From Atopobiaceae bacterium (GTDB taxonomy: Bacteria > Actinomycetota > Coriobacteriia > Coriobacteriales > Atopobiaceae): DNA of 64,000 bases. A model generated the notes under the pieces. That model did not search any database and was not told the DNA's origin. It saw nothing but the letters and a program-made list of their open reading frames with translations. Within the stretch, counting starts at the first letter, position 1; the number at the start of each line of letters is the position of its first letter. The DNA is taken from assembly GCA_902834555.1 (NCBI GenBank), contig CADFJN010000009.1, forward strand, positions 1 through 64,000, given 5' to 3'. The position numbers and the translations under genes were made by a program. Below, one piece after another: positions 41,107 to 50,128 of this stretch.

Positions 41107-42597
41107 ATGACGTCGAGGCAGACCATACGCCACCGGCTCCTTGTCTCCAACGTGATCATGGTCGTGGTGCCGGTCCTCGTGACCGCGCTCGTCGGCCTGG
41201 CATGCCTTGCCGTGATGCTTAACACGGCCAGCCACAAGGGTCTGGGACTCGACAGCGAGAGTGACTTCTACTGGGCGGGCACTACGGCGGCAGAGCTTGT
41301 CGAGAACACCGTGGGCAACGCCGAGCCTGCGTCCGTCTCGTACGACGGTGTCACCTCCATCCTCCAAGGGCAAGGTCTTGACCTCGCCGTCATTGAGAAT
41401 GGGGACGTCGTCTTCTCCACCAGCGGCGTCACAGGAACGGACCTTTCGTTTGCCCTTGCCGCCGGTGCCGCGGACGAGAGCCCCGTCACGATGCGCTCTG
41501 GCGAGCGGACCATGTTCCTGAAGGCCGAGGTGGTCGAGGACAGTGTGACAAGCTACCAGGTTGCCGTCTTTGGCTCGCTCACCGAGGTCGCGGACGGCAC
41601 CATCAAGCAGATGGCCGTGGCCAGCGCCTTCATCCTGGCGCTCACCGCGGCGCTCTCGGTCTACCTGGTGAACCGCTTCTGCCACCGCTACGTGTTCGAC
41701 CGCATCGAGTGGTCGCTTGGGCACCTCGAAGAGGGTGTGCAGCAGCTCTCTGCCGGTAACCTCTCCTATCGCATCCGCTACGATCGCGACGACGAGTTTC
41801 GCCCCATTGCAGACTCGTTCGACCGCATGACGGCCCAGCTCCAGGCGTCGGAGGAGCGCCAGCGGCGCGATCAGCGCAACCGTCAGGAGCTCATCGCGTG
41901 CATCTCGCACGACCTGCGCTCCCCGCTTACCTCCATCCGCGGCTACGCCGAGGGACTGCGCGACGGCATTGCTACCACGCCCCAAATGCGCGAGCGCTAC
42001 GCAACGCGCATCGCCTCCAAGGCCGAGGAGATGGACGGCCTGGTGTCCGAGCTGTTTATGTTCTCCAAGCTCGACCTGGGCGACTTTCCGCACGAGGAGC
42101 GATCCGTGCGCCTGGACACGTTCCTGCAGAACGTGCTGGACAACCTCGCGCCAGAGCTCGAGCGCACGGGCAACACGCTTGCCCAGGTGGAGCTTACGCC
42201 CGCAACGGTGCTTGCCGATGAGAGGCTCCTGCGCCAAGCGGTGACAAACGTGCTGCTCAACGCCACGAGGCATGCGCCCGGCAGCGCAATAACGGTTCGC
42301 GCGGGCGTCACGCCAGACGGCAGCCACGTTGACGTGGACATCGCCGACAACGGTCCCGGCGTGCCAGAGGAGTCGCTGGGACGCATCTTTGAGGTCTTCT
42401 ACCGCACCGACCCGTCGCGCACCGCGGCGTCTGGTGGCAGCGGGCTTGGCCTGGCCATTGTCCAGCGCGCCATGCGCGCGATGGGCGGCGAGGCCACGGC
42501 AGAGAGCATCGAGCCGCACGGGCTGCGCGTGATTCTCACGCTGCGCGTCACCGGGCAGAAAGCCGCCGAGAATAGCACAAGGGAGGCATCCGCGTGA
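41107..42597 (+). CDS. OmpR-partner sensor histidine kinase
   Basis: A 496-residue kinase with a transmembrane helix at about 15-38, an extracytoplasmic domain of roughly 130 residues, a second helix (about 173-193), a HAMP region (to about 250), HisKA with LIACISHDLRSPLTSIRGYAEG (the His of SHDLRSP), and HATPase with NVLLNATRHAP, DIADNGPGVP and SGGSGLGLAIVQRAM. The DHp text is of the EnvZ/PhoR class. The stop overlaps the response-regulator start (ATGAG). It probably senses an envelope or cation signal. Confidence 0.92.
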   Translation: MTSRQTIRHRLLVSNVIMVVVPVLVTALVGLACLAVMLNTASHKGLGLDSESDFYWAGTTAAELVENTVGNAEPASVSYDGVTSILQGQGLDLAVIENGDVVFSTSGVTGTDLSFALAAGAADESPVTMRSGERTMFLKAEVVEDSVTSYQVAVFGSLTEVADGTIKQMAVASAFILALTAALSVYLVNRFCHRYVFDRIEWSLGHLEEGVQQLSAGNLSYRIRYDRDDEFRPIADSFDRMTAQLQASEERQRRDQRNRQELIACISHDLRSPLTSIRGYAEGLRDGIATTPQMRERYATRIASKAEEMDGLVSELFMFSKLDLGDFPHEERSVRLDTFLQNVLDNLAPELERTGNTLAQVELTPATVLADERLLRQAVTNVLLNATRHAPGSAITVRAGVTPDGSHVDVDIADNGPGVPEESLGRIFEVFYRTDPSRTAASGGSGLGLAIVQRAMRAMGGEATAESIEPHGLRVILTLRVTGQKAAENSTREASA

Positions 42598-43316
42598 GCA
42601 AGATCTTGATCGTCGAGGACGACGAGGACATCGCCGAGCTCGAGCGCGACTACCTCGAGGCCAGCGGTTTTGACACCGCCCTTGCACATGATGGTCGCAA
42701 GGGTCTCTCGCTTGCACTGGGTGGTGGCTTTGACCTGGTCATTCTTGATCTCATGCTACCGGGCGAAGACGGCCTTTCCGTTTGCCGGTCAATCCGCGAG
42801 CGCTCCGGCATTCCCGTCATCATGGTGACCGCGCGTGGTGAAGACATCGACGTGATCCGTGGCCTAGGCATTGGCGCCAACGACTATGTGACCAAGCCCT
42901 TCTCGCCAAGCGTGCTCGTGGCCCGCGTGAAGGCATGCCTCGCTTCGGCCGAGCGTGCGAGCAGTGCCGCCACAGCGGCCGCCGAGACAAACGAACCCCA
43001 GGCAGACGACCGTGTTTTTGGTGACGTGCGCATCTGTCCCGCCTCGCACACCGTGAGCGTGGCGGGCAGCGAGGTCACACTCACCAACCGCGAGTACGAG
43101 CTGCTGCTGTTCCTGGCCCAGCGCCCCGACACTGTCTTTAGCCGTCAGGCTCTCTACGAGCGCGTGTGGGGCGAGGATGCCGTGGGCGACGGCGCCACGG
43201 TCACGGTCCATGTAAACAGGCTGCGCGAGAAGCTCGAGCACGATCCGGCACATCCGGCGCTCATCCAGACCGTGCGCGGCGCAGGCTACATCCTGCGCTC
43301 GGAAGCCGGCAAGTAG
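42594..43316 (+). CDS. OmpR/PhoB-family response regulator
   Basis: A 240-residue regulator. The receiver has VEDDED (acidic pocket), Asp51 in LVILDLMLPGEDG, VTARG and YVTKPFS. A linker (120-140) leads to the winged helix with LTNREYELLLFLAQRPDTVFSRQALYERVWG and GATVTVHVNRLREKLE. The start GTG overlaps the kinase gene by 4 bp. Tandem CGTTTA boxes directly after the gene, ahead of dedA, are a likely binding site. Confidence 0.95.
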   Translation: MSKILIVEDDEDIAELERDYLEASGFDTALAHDGRKGLSLALGGGFDLVILDLMLPGEDGLSVCRSIRERSGIPVIMVTARGEDIDVIRGLGIGANDYVTKPFSPSVLVARVKACLASAERASSAATAAAETNEPQADDRVFGDVRICPASHTVSVAGSEVTLTNREYELLLFLAQRPDTVFSRQALYERVWGEDAVGDGATVTVHVNRLREKLEHDPAHPALIQTVRGAGYILRSEAGK

Positions 43317-43356
43317 CGCTGCCGGGCGGCTCGCAGCGCTACATCAGCTGCCGCCA

Positions 43357-43395
43357 CGTTTAGCTAGCGTTTATCTTTGCGTACCAAGGCGTTTA
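43357..43395 (+). promoter_or_regulatory. Helically phased CGTTTA direct repeats (OmpR-type box)
   Basis: CGTTTA occurs at 43357, 43368 and 43390, i.e. spacings of 11 and 22 bp, with a partial CGTACC at 43380. OmpR-family proteins bind tandem half-sites with 10-11 bp period. The array lies between the response-regulator gene and dedA. Confidence 0.65.
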
Positions 43396-43471
43396 GCACG
43401 CCCCCTTAGCATGTCTCACCGTCAAGAAACCAACACGGCGCCTTGGTGGCGCCCATGCCAAGGAGCGTGCC

Positions 43472-44119
43472 ATGGAGGCCTTTGTCCTTTCCTTTGTCGC
43501 CCAGTACGGTTACCTGGCGCTTGCCGCGCTGATCTTTCTCGAGAACGTCTTTCCGCCCATCCCCAGCGAGGCCATCCTCCCCGCTGCGGGCTTCATGTCG
43601 AGCATCGGGTCGCTCTGGCTTCCCGCGGCAGTCCTCGCGGCAACCATCGGGTCGCTGTTGGGCGCCTACGTCCTCTATGGCGTTGGTCGCGTCCTTAGCC
43701 AGGAGCGCCTCGAGCGCCTGATGGGCACCAAGCCCCTGCGCGTGCTGGGATTTGAGTCCGGCGACGTCTCGAGCGCCATCGGCTGGTTCAAGAAGCACGG
43801 GCAGGTCAGCGTCCTGGTTTGCCGCTGCATCCCCGTTGTGCGCAGCCTCATCTCCATTCCCGCCGGCATCTCGGGCATGGGCGTGCTGCGCTTCTCGGCA
43901 TACACGTTCCTTGGCTCGCTGGCCTGGAACACCGTCCTCTGCACGCTGGGTTATGTCGCGGGCTCTGCATGGGAGAGCGCCTCGGCGGGCGCCACGCAGG
44001 CCATTGACGTGATGACCCTTGTGGTGATTGCAATCATCGTGGCTGTGGTGGCAGTCTGGGCTGCCAAGCGCGCGATTCCCGCCATCAAGAACGCCGTGCG
44101 CTCCGAGGGCGCCGAGTAG
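43472..44119 (+). CDS. DedA-family membrane protein
   Basis: A 215-residue VTT-domain protein with about five hydrophobic segments. The family signature includes FLENVFPPIPSEAILPAAGFM near the N-terminus (with the conserved Glu), the GS/AYVLYGVGR region, and CRCIPVVRSLISIPAGISGM, carrying the conserved Arg pair. DedA proteins are implicated in lipid (undecaprenyl-phosphate) flipping and envelope homeostasis. AAGGAGCGTGCC precedes the ATG. The upstream CGTTTA array suggests control by the adjacent two-component system. Confidence 0.92.
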   Translation: MEAFVLSFVAQYGYLALAALIFLENVFPPIPSEAILPAAGFMSSIGSLWLPAAVLAATIGSLLGAYVLYGVGRVLSQERLERLMGTKPLRVLGFESGDVSSAIGWFKKHGQVSVLVCRCIPVVRSLISIPAGISGMGVLRFSAYTFLGSLAWNTVLCTLGYVAGSAWESASAGATQAIDVMTLVVIAIIVAVVAVWAAKRAIPAIKNAVRSEGAE

Positions 44120-44140
44120 TGCGAGAAGGGCGCGCGGTTC

Positions 44141-44461
44141 CTACGCGCAGGTCTCGCAACCGCTGCACGAGCAGCCGCTATTCCTGCCGTCTGGCGAGGT
44201 AAGCCCCACAAAGAAGCTGGCAAGGCTGGTAGCCATCTGGGAATCTATCGAGTAGTGGCACCAACGCCCCTCTCGCCTGCAGCGCACAAGGCCGCAGTCG
44301 CAAAGGACTTTCATGTGATGGGAGAGCGTTGGCTGCGAGATTTTGAGTCCCGAGAGCAGGTCGCACGCACAAACCTCTCCGCATTTGCCTACCATGCGCA
44401 CAATGGCAAGGCGGTTCTCGTCTGCCAAGGCCTTGAACACCCCCACATCAAGCCCGTTCAT
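44141..44461 (-). CDS. arsR: ArsR-family arsenic-responsive repressor
   Basis: A 106-residue winged-helix repressor. The As(III) site is Cys27, Cys31 and Cys33 (KCGEVCACDLL, alpha-3 type), followed by the HTH LSGLKISQPTLSHHMKVLCDCGLV. A second cysteine cluster (GCSCSGCETCA) ends the protein, perhaps an extra metal site. I used ATG 44461 because AAGGGG lies six bases upstream; two earlier in-frame ATGs are less well placed. It overlaps arsC by 14 bp and is the last gene of the operon, which is unusual but known. Confidence 0.87.
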   Translation of the reverse strand: MNGLDVGVFKALADENRLAIVRMVGKCGEVCACDLLSGLKISQPTLSHHMKVLCDCGLVRCRREGRWCHYSIDSQMATSLASFFVGLTSPDGRNSGCSCSGCETCA

Positions 44462-44897
44462 CCGCATCCCCCTTGCCCCCATGTCCCGGTGTCATTGCAT
44501 CCATTCTCACACGAAGGCCGGCAAGGTGGCCCAGGATGTCTTCTGCACAGGCCTCATATCCCTCCCTGGGTCCACCCATGGGGTCCTTGAGACCCCAGTC
44601 TTCACGGTGCGCACACGGAAGCGCAGGGCAGGCGACCCCGTAGCCCATGGTCACCAGCCAATCAACGCGAGGGGGCAGCTCGGAGAGGTGCTTGGGGCGC
44701 AGAGCCGCAATGGCCTCTGCCGGAACGCCGCGGCGTGAGAGCTCCTCAAGGGCACCAGCATCAACGTGGGGAGCCGGGTCCGTCCCTGCCGAGAGGAACG
44801 TTGCCACACCGGGCATCGTGCGCTCCGCCAGCGCCTGGGCCATCTGGCTGCGACAGGCGTTGTGCGTGCAGACAAAGGCGACAACCGGGCGACCCAT
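44448..44897 (-). CDS. arsC: Arsenate reductase, low-molecular-weight phosphatase type
   Basis: A 149-residue LMW-PTP-fold enzyme that reduces arsenate to arsenite. The P-loop is Cys10-THNAC-Arg16 (CX5R), with Cys90 and Cys95 (ACPALPC) as the likely redox relay and Asp105 in KDPMG as general acid. This is the thioredoxin- or mycothiol-type class. The ATG at 44897 overlaps the transporter stop (TAATG), so translation is coupled. The product arsenite would be exported by the Acr3 protein encoded upstream. Confidence 0.9.
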   Translation of the reverse strand: MGRPVVAFVCTHNACRSQMAQALAERTMPGVATFLSAGTDPAPHVDAGALEELSRRGVPAEAIAALRPKHLSELPPRVDWLVTMGYGVACPALPCAHREDWGLKDPMGGPREGYEACAEDILGHLAGLRVRMDAMTPGHGGKGDADERA

Positions 44898-46048
44898 TAT
44901 GCACGTCCCTTCTCGACGCCTTTGCCTGCTGCGGCAAGCGCGCCGCCTTGGGGCCAAGCGAAGTGCCAACGCATCGCAAGCGCCGCGTTCACCAGCAGGA
45001 TAAGCGAGGGCACCTCGATGAGGGGGCCAACCACGGCCGCAAATGCCTCGCCCGAACCCAAGCCAAAGGTCGCCACCGCAACGGCAATCGCCAGCTCGAA
45101 GTTGTTGCCTGTCGCGGTAAAGGCAATGGCGGTCGTGTGCGGGTACGAGAAGCCCGCCCCGTGGGCAACCGCAAAGCTCGTGAAGAACATCACCACAAAG
45201 TAGATGACCAGGGGAATCGCAATGCGCACGGCATCGAGCGGCAGCTGCACGATCTGCCTGCCCTTAAGCGAGAACATGAGGACAATGGTGGCGAGAAGCG
45301 CCACAAAGGAGATGGGCGAGACGTGCGGGAGAAAAACGTCCTCGTACCAGTCACGGCCCTTTGCGTGCTCAAGGAGCAGGCGTCCCAGCGCGCCGGCCGC
45401 AAAGGGTATCCCCAGGTAGAAGAGGACGGTGCCAGCTACGTCTCCCACAGAGAGGCTCACCGTCACCACGGGGGCGCCCACAAGGGCCGTGAGCTGCGTG
45501 GCAAAGAGCCACGCCATGGGGCCGTAGAGCAGCACCTGCAGAATGGCGTTGACCGCCACAAAGCCAGCGCACCACTCCGTGTCACCGCCGGCAAGACCGT
45601 TCCAGACAATAACCATCGCGATGCAGGGCGCAATGCCGATGAGGATGAGGCCGGTCATGTAGTCTGGCTGATCGCGTAGGAAGGTGGTTGCCAGCACAAA
45701 CATGAGCAGTGGCCCAATGACGGCGCAGAACAGGAGCATGAGCCCAAGGGCGCGCACGTTGCGAAACACGCGCGGTAGCTCCGCGTAGCGCACCTTTGCA
45801 AGCGGCGGATACAGCATGAGCATCATGCAGATGGCAAGCGGGATGTTGGTGGTGCCAACAGAGATCGAGTTGAGCGCATCGGAGACGCCCGGCGCCACAG
45901 CACCAAGCAGAATTCCTGCAGCCATGGCGAGGAAGATCCAAAGCGTGAGCAGGCGGTCCCTCACTTCCAGGCGAGCGGCGGTTCCGGCGGGAGGAGCTGC
46001 TGTTCTCGTTGGTGTGGTGTCTGCGGTTTGGCTTGTTTCTCTCACCAT
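44897..46048 (-). CDS. acr3: ACR3-family arsenite efflux transporter
   Basis: A 383-residue membrane protein with about ten helices. Family text: GIAPCIAMVIVWNGLAGGD with the conserved Cys that binds As(III), GDVAGTVLFYLGIPF, and TAIAFTATGNNFELAIAVAVATFG. The start is uncertain: I use ATG 46048 (MVRETSQ); an ATG at 46102 abuts the operator and neither has a strong ribosome site. It is the first gene of acr3-arsC-arsR. Confidence 0.9.
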   Translation of the reverse strand: MVRETSQTADTTPTRTAAPPAGTAARLEVRDRLLTLWIFLAMAAGILLGAVAPGVSDALNSISVGTTNIPLAICMMLMLYPPLAKVRYAELPRVFRNVRALGLMLLFCAVIGPLLMFVLATTFLRDQPDYMTGLILIGIAPCIAMVIVWNGLAGGDTEWCAGFVAVNAILQVLLYGPMAWLFATQLTALVGAPVVTVSLSVGDVAGTVLFYLGIPFAAGALGRLLLEHAKGRDWYEDVFLPHVSPISFVALLATIVLMFSLKGRQIVQLPLDAVRIAIPLVIYFVVMFFTSFAVAHGAGFSYPHTTAIAFTATGNNFELAIAVAVATFGLGSGEAFAAVVGPLIEVPSLILLVNAALAMRWHFAWPQGGALAAAGKGVEKGRA

Positions 46049-46100
46049 GGTTGCGGCTCTCTTCTCAGCGGCTTCAGAGGGCGGAAGTGCCTCCAAAGTC

Positions 46101-46155
46101 ATATCGATATATATCAATGCGTTACTGATAGTAGCCTTTCATTGATGATTGTCAA
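46101..46155 (-). promoter_or_regulatory. ars promoter with ArsR-type operator
   Basis: On the minus strand TTGACA (46150-46155) and TACTAT (46128-46133) are 16 bp apart. Downstream lies ATTGATATATATCGATAT (46101-46118), resembling ArsR imperfect dyads (ATCAA...TTGAT style). Binding there would block transcription of acr3-arsC-arsR. Confidence 0.65.
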
Positions 46156-46190
46156 TCTATTTGATTCGGGCATGGTACGGGCGCGCTTCG

Positions 46191-46258
46191 TCACACACTC
46201 GTGTACGAATGTGTGACGCGCTCAGGATGACACAGATTCGTCCCTCGAATGCATGACG
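46191..46258. repeat. Hairpin repeat related to family P6
   Basis: TCACACACTCG...CGAATGTGTGA forms one dyad (46191-46216), followed by ACACAGATTCG...CGAATGCATGA. Both resemble the ACACATTCG hairpins at 17131-17284. Confidence 0.6.
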
Positions 46259-46284
46259 GCTAGCACTGCCTCGGGCGCGCAGCC

Positions 46285-47112
46285 CTACGCATAGCGCCGG
46301 GCGATAGAGAGCGCAAGCCCTACGTAGCTCTCGCCAAAGAGCACGCAATGCAAGAGCACCGGCACAAGCTGGTGGATGCCCACGCGCTCACGCCAGCCAT
46401 CTGCCAGTGGCGACACCTCGTTGTAGCTGGCGAGAAGATCGTCCAGGTACGCACAGCCAAAGAGCTGGAGCATGGCGAGGTCGGTCTCGGCGTGGCCGCC
46501 CGAGGCCATGGGGTCGATGAGCGCGGCGCCGGTAGCCGCGGCGCGGGAGCCATCGGCCGCCCACAGGAGGTTGCCGGCCCAGAGGTCGCCATGGATGCGA
46601 GAGCAGAAGTGGCCCTGGCGACGGACAAGCTCCGGCTCTGGGGAGTCGAAGTCGCCGGCCGCCATGCGGTCTGCCACATGGGTGAGAAGGCGTACCTCCG
46701 AGTCATCTACCAGGCCGTCGTCGCGAATGGTACGCACGTGGGGCATCACGCGCCACTCGGCGCACGTAGCACCCCACCCCTTGCTGCCCGCCGGCTCGAT
46801 TGGCACCACAGTCGTAAGCGAGCGACCAATCACGTACCCAGTACCGCTCCAGCCCGGTGGCGGGCAGCCGTACCACGACGCTCCGGCAGCGTGCGTGCGC
46901 GCAAGCGCGGCACCGGCAAGACGGGCCTTCTCGCGCGAGGGAACGCCTTCGTCGATGCGCTCCTCCAGTAGGGAGTGAGCGTCCGCCCGCACAACGCGTG
47001 AGCAGACAAGGCCGCCGTCTTTCTCGGCCTCTCCAAGCCAGCGCAGCCCGGCGGCCTCACCCGTAAGGTCAGCCCGTGGGTTGTTGTCTCTCTTCTCGAA
47101 GGTCTCGGACAT
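46285..47112 (-). CDS. Fructosamine kinase family protein
   Basis: A 275-residue protein kinase-like enzyme of the FN3K/YniA group, which phosphorylates fructosamines on glycated proteins or small Amadori compounds. The catalytic motif HGDLWAGNLLW and the metal-binding IDPMASGGHAETDLAML are clear; the nucleotide loop at the N-terminus is shorter than usual. The start follows GGGGTGG; two adjacent ATGs are possible (47112 or 47115). It is next to the DUF2798 paralog, divergently arranged. Confidence 0.88.
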   Translation of the reverse strand: MSETFEKRDNNPRADLTGEAAGLRWLGEAEKDGGLVCSRVVRADAHSLLEERIDEGVPSREKARLAGAALARTHAAGASWYGCPPPGWSGTGYVIGRSLTTVVPIEPAGSKGWGATCAEWRVMPHVRTIRDDGLVDDSEVRLLTHVADRMAAGDFDSPEPELVRRQGHFCSRIHGDLWAGNLLWAADGSRAAATGAALIDPMASGGHAETDLAMLQLFGCAYLDDLLASYNEVSPLADGWRERVGIHQLVPVLLHCVLFGESYVGLALSIARRYA

Positions 47113-47438
47113 CATGCCACCCCAAGCACAGGCATCACTTCAAAGGAATCCATCGGCGAGTATAGCCGCTGACCAGGTAGATTGCATCACCAATAGCACC
47201 CATTGCGAGACACGCATCAGCACCACCAAGCCGATAATGCTTGCGGAGAATTGCTCCTTAAGGGAAGTCCCACGCTTTTCGACTGTCTGTGAAAAGTTTG
47301 TCCGCATCCCGATATCGCATCGAAATTGCTGGCGCCTGGCATGTTACGGTCATTGGCACATATCCATTGCAGGTACTCTTGGAAACGCACACCCTTCCGG
47401 TGATAACGAACAACACTGCATCAACCCGGGAGGTCTAC

Positions 47439-47942
47439 ATGCCGAAAAACCGCGTCCAAACAGCCATTTTCACCATCATGATGGTCCTCGTCATGGTGTA
47501 TGGGATGATTTGCTACAACATCACGCTCGAGGTCGGCGGCCTATCCAACTTCGTCTTTCTCGAGGCCCTGCCCGAGCTTGCCTTTATGGGACCGATCGCA
47601 TTCCTTCTCGATATGCTTGTTGTCTCCCCCATTGTGTCGCGTCGCGCGGTCAAGGTGGTTGGGCCTCAGCCCCAGACCCCCTTTGCGATGGTCGCTGCCA
47701 TCTCTGCGCTGAGCGTCCAGTTGATGTGCCCGCTCATGAGCCTTGCCGCAACGCTCATCATCAAGCGCCCCGCCAACGTCGACATCCTCGCAACGTGGAT
47801 CCAGATTACCGTCCTCAACCTTCCCATGGCGTTCTTCTGGCAGTTCTTTGTTGCCGGTCCCGTTGTCCGCGGGGTCTTTGGTGCCCTGTTCGGCGAGAAG
47901 CGCGAGGCCGCAGACAACGCAGCGGAGCAGGTCGCGCAATAG
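47439..47942 (+). CDS. DUF2798-type membrane protein, second copy
   Basis: A 167-residue membrane protein with four helices, opening MPKNRVQTAIFTIMMV and MVYGMICYN, clearly paralogous to the protein at 35851-36420 (MPKNKAQ, MAYGMEVYN). GGGAGG precedes the ATG at 47439; a longer upstream reading is AT-rich and has no ribosome site. Unlike its paralog it has no terminator in its leader. The 320 bp before it are AT-rich with no recognisable gene. Function unknown. Confidence 0.82.
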   Translation: MPKNRVQTAIFTIMMVLVMVYGMICYNITLEVGGLSNFVFLEALPELAFMGPIAFLLDMLVVSPIVSRRAVKVVGPQPQTPFAMVAAISALSVQLMCPLMSLAATLIIKRPANVDILATWIQITVLNLPMAFFWQFFVAGPVVRGVFGALFGEKREAADNAAEQVAQ

Positions 47943-48049
47943 CCTCGATCACAGAGGCTCCAACGCAAGCTCATCGTTGAGAAGCCGCCCAAACCCCATA
48001 GAACCGCAATGGCGCCGTCGGTCAATGCCGGCGGCGCCATCCTCATGGG

Positions 48050-48493
48050 CTACTGCTCGTTCTCGATCTGGGCGATCTTTGCGATGCGGCGCACGTGGCG
48101 CTCGTCACCGCTGAACGGCGTGTCGAGGAACGTGTCCGCGATCTTCAGCGCAAGGCCAGGACCGGTCACGCGGGCGCCCATCGTAAGGATGTTGGCGTCG
48201 TTGTGCTGGCGCGTGGCCTCGGCGGAGAAGCAGTCGCCGCACAGAGCGGCGCGGATGCCCTTGAACTTGTTGGCGACAATGGAGACGCCGATGCCCGTGC
48301 CGCAGATGATGATGCCGCGCTCGCACTCGCCACTCTGGACCGCGCGGGCCACCTTGGAGGCGTAGTCCGGGTAGTCGACGGAATCGGTGCTATAGGTGCC
48401 AAAGTCCTTGTACTCCAGGCCACGCTTGTCCAGGTGCGCCTTGACCTCCTGGAGAAGCTCGTAACCGCCGTGATCACAACCCAAAGCAATCAT
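48050..48493 (-). CDS. rpiB: Ribose-5-phosphate isomerase B
   Basis: A 147-residue sugar-phosphate isomerase interconverting ribose-5-P and ribulose-5-P in the pentose phosphate pathway. Active-site Cys64 stands in IIICGTGIGVSI, and CDHGGYELL and RQHNDANILTMGARV are family marks. GAAGGATAAGAA precedes the ATG at 48493. The LacA/RpiB relatives act on galactose-6-P, but the length and motifs here fit RpiB. Confidence 0.92.
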   Translation of the reverse strand: MIALGCDHGGYELLQEVKAHLDKRGLEYKDFGTYSTDSVDYPDYASKVARAVQSGECERGIIICGTGIGVSIVANKFKGIRAALCGDCFSAEATRQHNDANILTMGARVTGPGLALKIADTFLDTPFSGDERHVRRIAKIAQIENEQ

Positions 48494-48605
48494 TTCTTAT
48501 CCTTCCCTCGTGGATGGGCCCGCCCGGCGGAAGCGCCAACGCAGGCGACACCTCATAGTACGACCTCGCGCCCGAGCAATGCGCCCTCATGGCATGGCGT
48601 CACGA

Positions 48606-50015
48606 CTAGAGCATCTGCGCTGCGTCAACCAGCCACAGATTTTCCTGTCCGCGAGCCTTAGCAACCGTCCCCTCTGACACCTTGTACTTCGAGAACAGCG
48701 CATACGTCCTTGCGGCCGCGCCTGCAAAGACATCGGAGCGCTGGGCGAGAAGCTGCAATGCCTCTGTCTCGTCGAATTCGTTTCTCCACTTACACTCGCC
48801 AACCAGCAGATTCGAACAGCTCGCATCTGCTGCCACAACGTCCACGTCCGCCCTCTCGCGCGCAACAGGGTCGGTTCCCCACCACTTGCCAAACGTTGTC
48901 GCAATGAACCCCAGGTTGCCCGCAGCGTTCTGGCGCTCGACCCACTGCAGGCACACGTCCTCAAAACGATCCCCCACATATGTGTCAAGTGCTTGGCCCG
49001 CAACAACCTGAGCAGCAGTCGCCTCCCCAGAGCCAGTCTCCACTGCTCCGGTATAGGGGCTCACAAACCGATACCAAAATGCAAAAAATGGATCTCTCAG
49101 GCGATAGGCCCCTTTCCTAGACCGGCTGGGGTTCTCTCCAAATGGAACCCGGCGCTCGATTATCCCAAGTCCTTCAAGCGTCTGCAGATACTTGCCCACA
49201 GAGGGTTGTGCCACCCCAGACCTATCCGCTATCTCGCGAGGCTTTGTTGCGCCGGACGCAACAGCATCCAAGACCGAGGTGTAGAGGGCCGTCTCGTTAA
49301 GCTCCTGTCGAAGCAACATCTGGGGTTCCTCGAAAAGCAGGCCATAGGGATCAAAGAACAGCCTTGCTACGTTCTGCCCATAAGACTCCCCTGGACGTAT
49401 CTGCGCAAGATAGTAGGGAGTGCCGCCAAATGTGACGTAATACTCAATTGCCTCCTGGGGGCTTGTATTTGGAAGCATGAGCCTTGCGTCGAAGCAATCG
49501 AATGGCTTTAGCTCAATCTGCGCCGTGCGCCGCCCGTAGAGCGGACTCTTTTGTCCAAGCACCTCGCTCTCCATGAAGCCCTGATTAGAGCCGCAAAGTA
49601 CCAGCGTCATATTGGTTTGCAAGAGCTTGTGGTCAATCGTTGACTGCAGAATTGAAGGCAGTCCGGGATTTGCCTTCGCCGCATAGGGGAACTCGTCAAA
49701 CACAAGTAACAACGGGGCCTCATCCCCAACAGCGCGACTGCCAACAAAGGCAAGTGCATCTCCCCAAGAGGCAAAAGGTGCTATTGGCATCGAGAAGAAC
49801 GATGCTATTGCGCTTGAGAACTCCGCCAGATTGATAGTGTCAGACTTCTCTTGAGCGGTAAAGAAGAGGCAGCGCTTATCCTTCGCAAACTCCGTAAGGA
49901 GCATGGTCTTCCCGAGTCGACGCCTTCCGAATACGACAACCATCTCGAACCGTCCCGTATTGAAATGCTGCTCGAGCGCTGACAGTTCTCTCTTTCTTCC
50001 GACAAACCGTTCCAT
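48606..50015 (-). CDS. Archaeal-type ATPase with DUF234 C-terminal domain
   Basis: A 469-residue AAA-type ATPase. It opens FVGRKRELSALEQHF, Walker A is FGRRRLGKTMLL, Walker B LLLVFDEFPYA, and sensor LVLCGSNQGFM. A winged helix (REIADRSGVAQPSVGKYLQTLEGLGIIERR) follows, then a DUF234-like nuclease-fold region with DVDVVAADASCSNLLVGECKW, carrying an Asp and a Glu-x-Lys pair typical of PD-(D/E)XK folds. GGAGG precedes the ATG. These genes are common accessory genes; the cellular role is unknown, perhaps defence- or mobility-linked. Its GC content and codon use are slightly more relaxed than those of its neighbours. Confidence 0.82.
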   Translation of the reverse strand: MERFVGRKRELSALEQHFNTGRFEMVVVFGRRRLGKTMLLTEFAKDKRCLFFTAQEKSDTINLAEFSSAIASFFSMPIAPFASWGDALAFVGSRAVGDEAPLLLVFDEFPYAAKANPGLPSILQSTIDHKLLQTNMTLVLCGSNQGFMESEVLGQKSPLYGRRTAQIELKPFDCFDARLMLPNTSPQEAIEYYVTFGGTPYYLAQIRPGESYGQNVARLFFDPYGLLFEEPQMLLRQELNETALYTSVLDAVASGATKPREIADRSGVAQPSVGKYLQTLEGLGIIERRVPFGENPSRSRKGAYRLRDPFFAFWYRFVSPYTGAVETGSGEATAAQVVAGQALDTYVGDRFEDVCLQWVERQNAAGNLGFIATTFGKWWGTDPVARERADVDVVAADASCSNLLVGECKWRNEFDETEALQLLAQRSDVFAGAAARTYALFSKYKVSEGTVAKARGQENLWLVDAAQML

Positions 50016-50091
50016 GGACGCCTCCGCTGTTGGCGAGACTAGCCTGGTTGCCCGGTCCCACCGTACCGATGGAAAGAGTACGAGTTCTAGG

Positions 50092-50128
50092 TAAGATACT
50101 ACAGAGTAGCTTACTCAAAAGTATCTTA
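50092..50128. promoter_or_regulatory. Inverted repeat upstream of the AAA ATPase gene
   Basis: TAAGATACT (50092-50100) and AGTATCTTA (50120-50128) form a 9-bp dyad with a 19-bp spacer that itself holds GTAGC and GCTTAC. It lies about 77 bp before the ATPase start codon and may be an operator. Confidence 0.4.
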
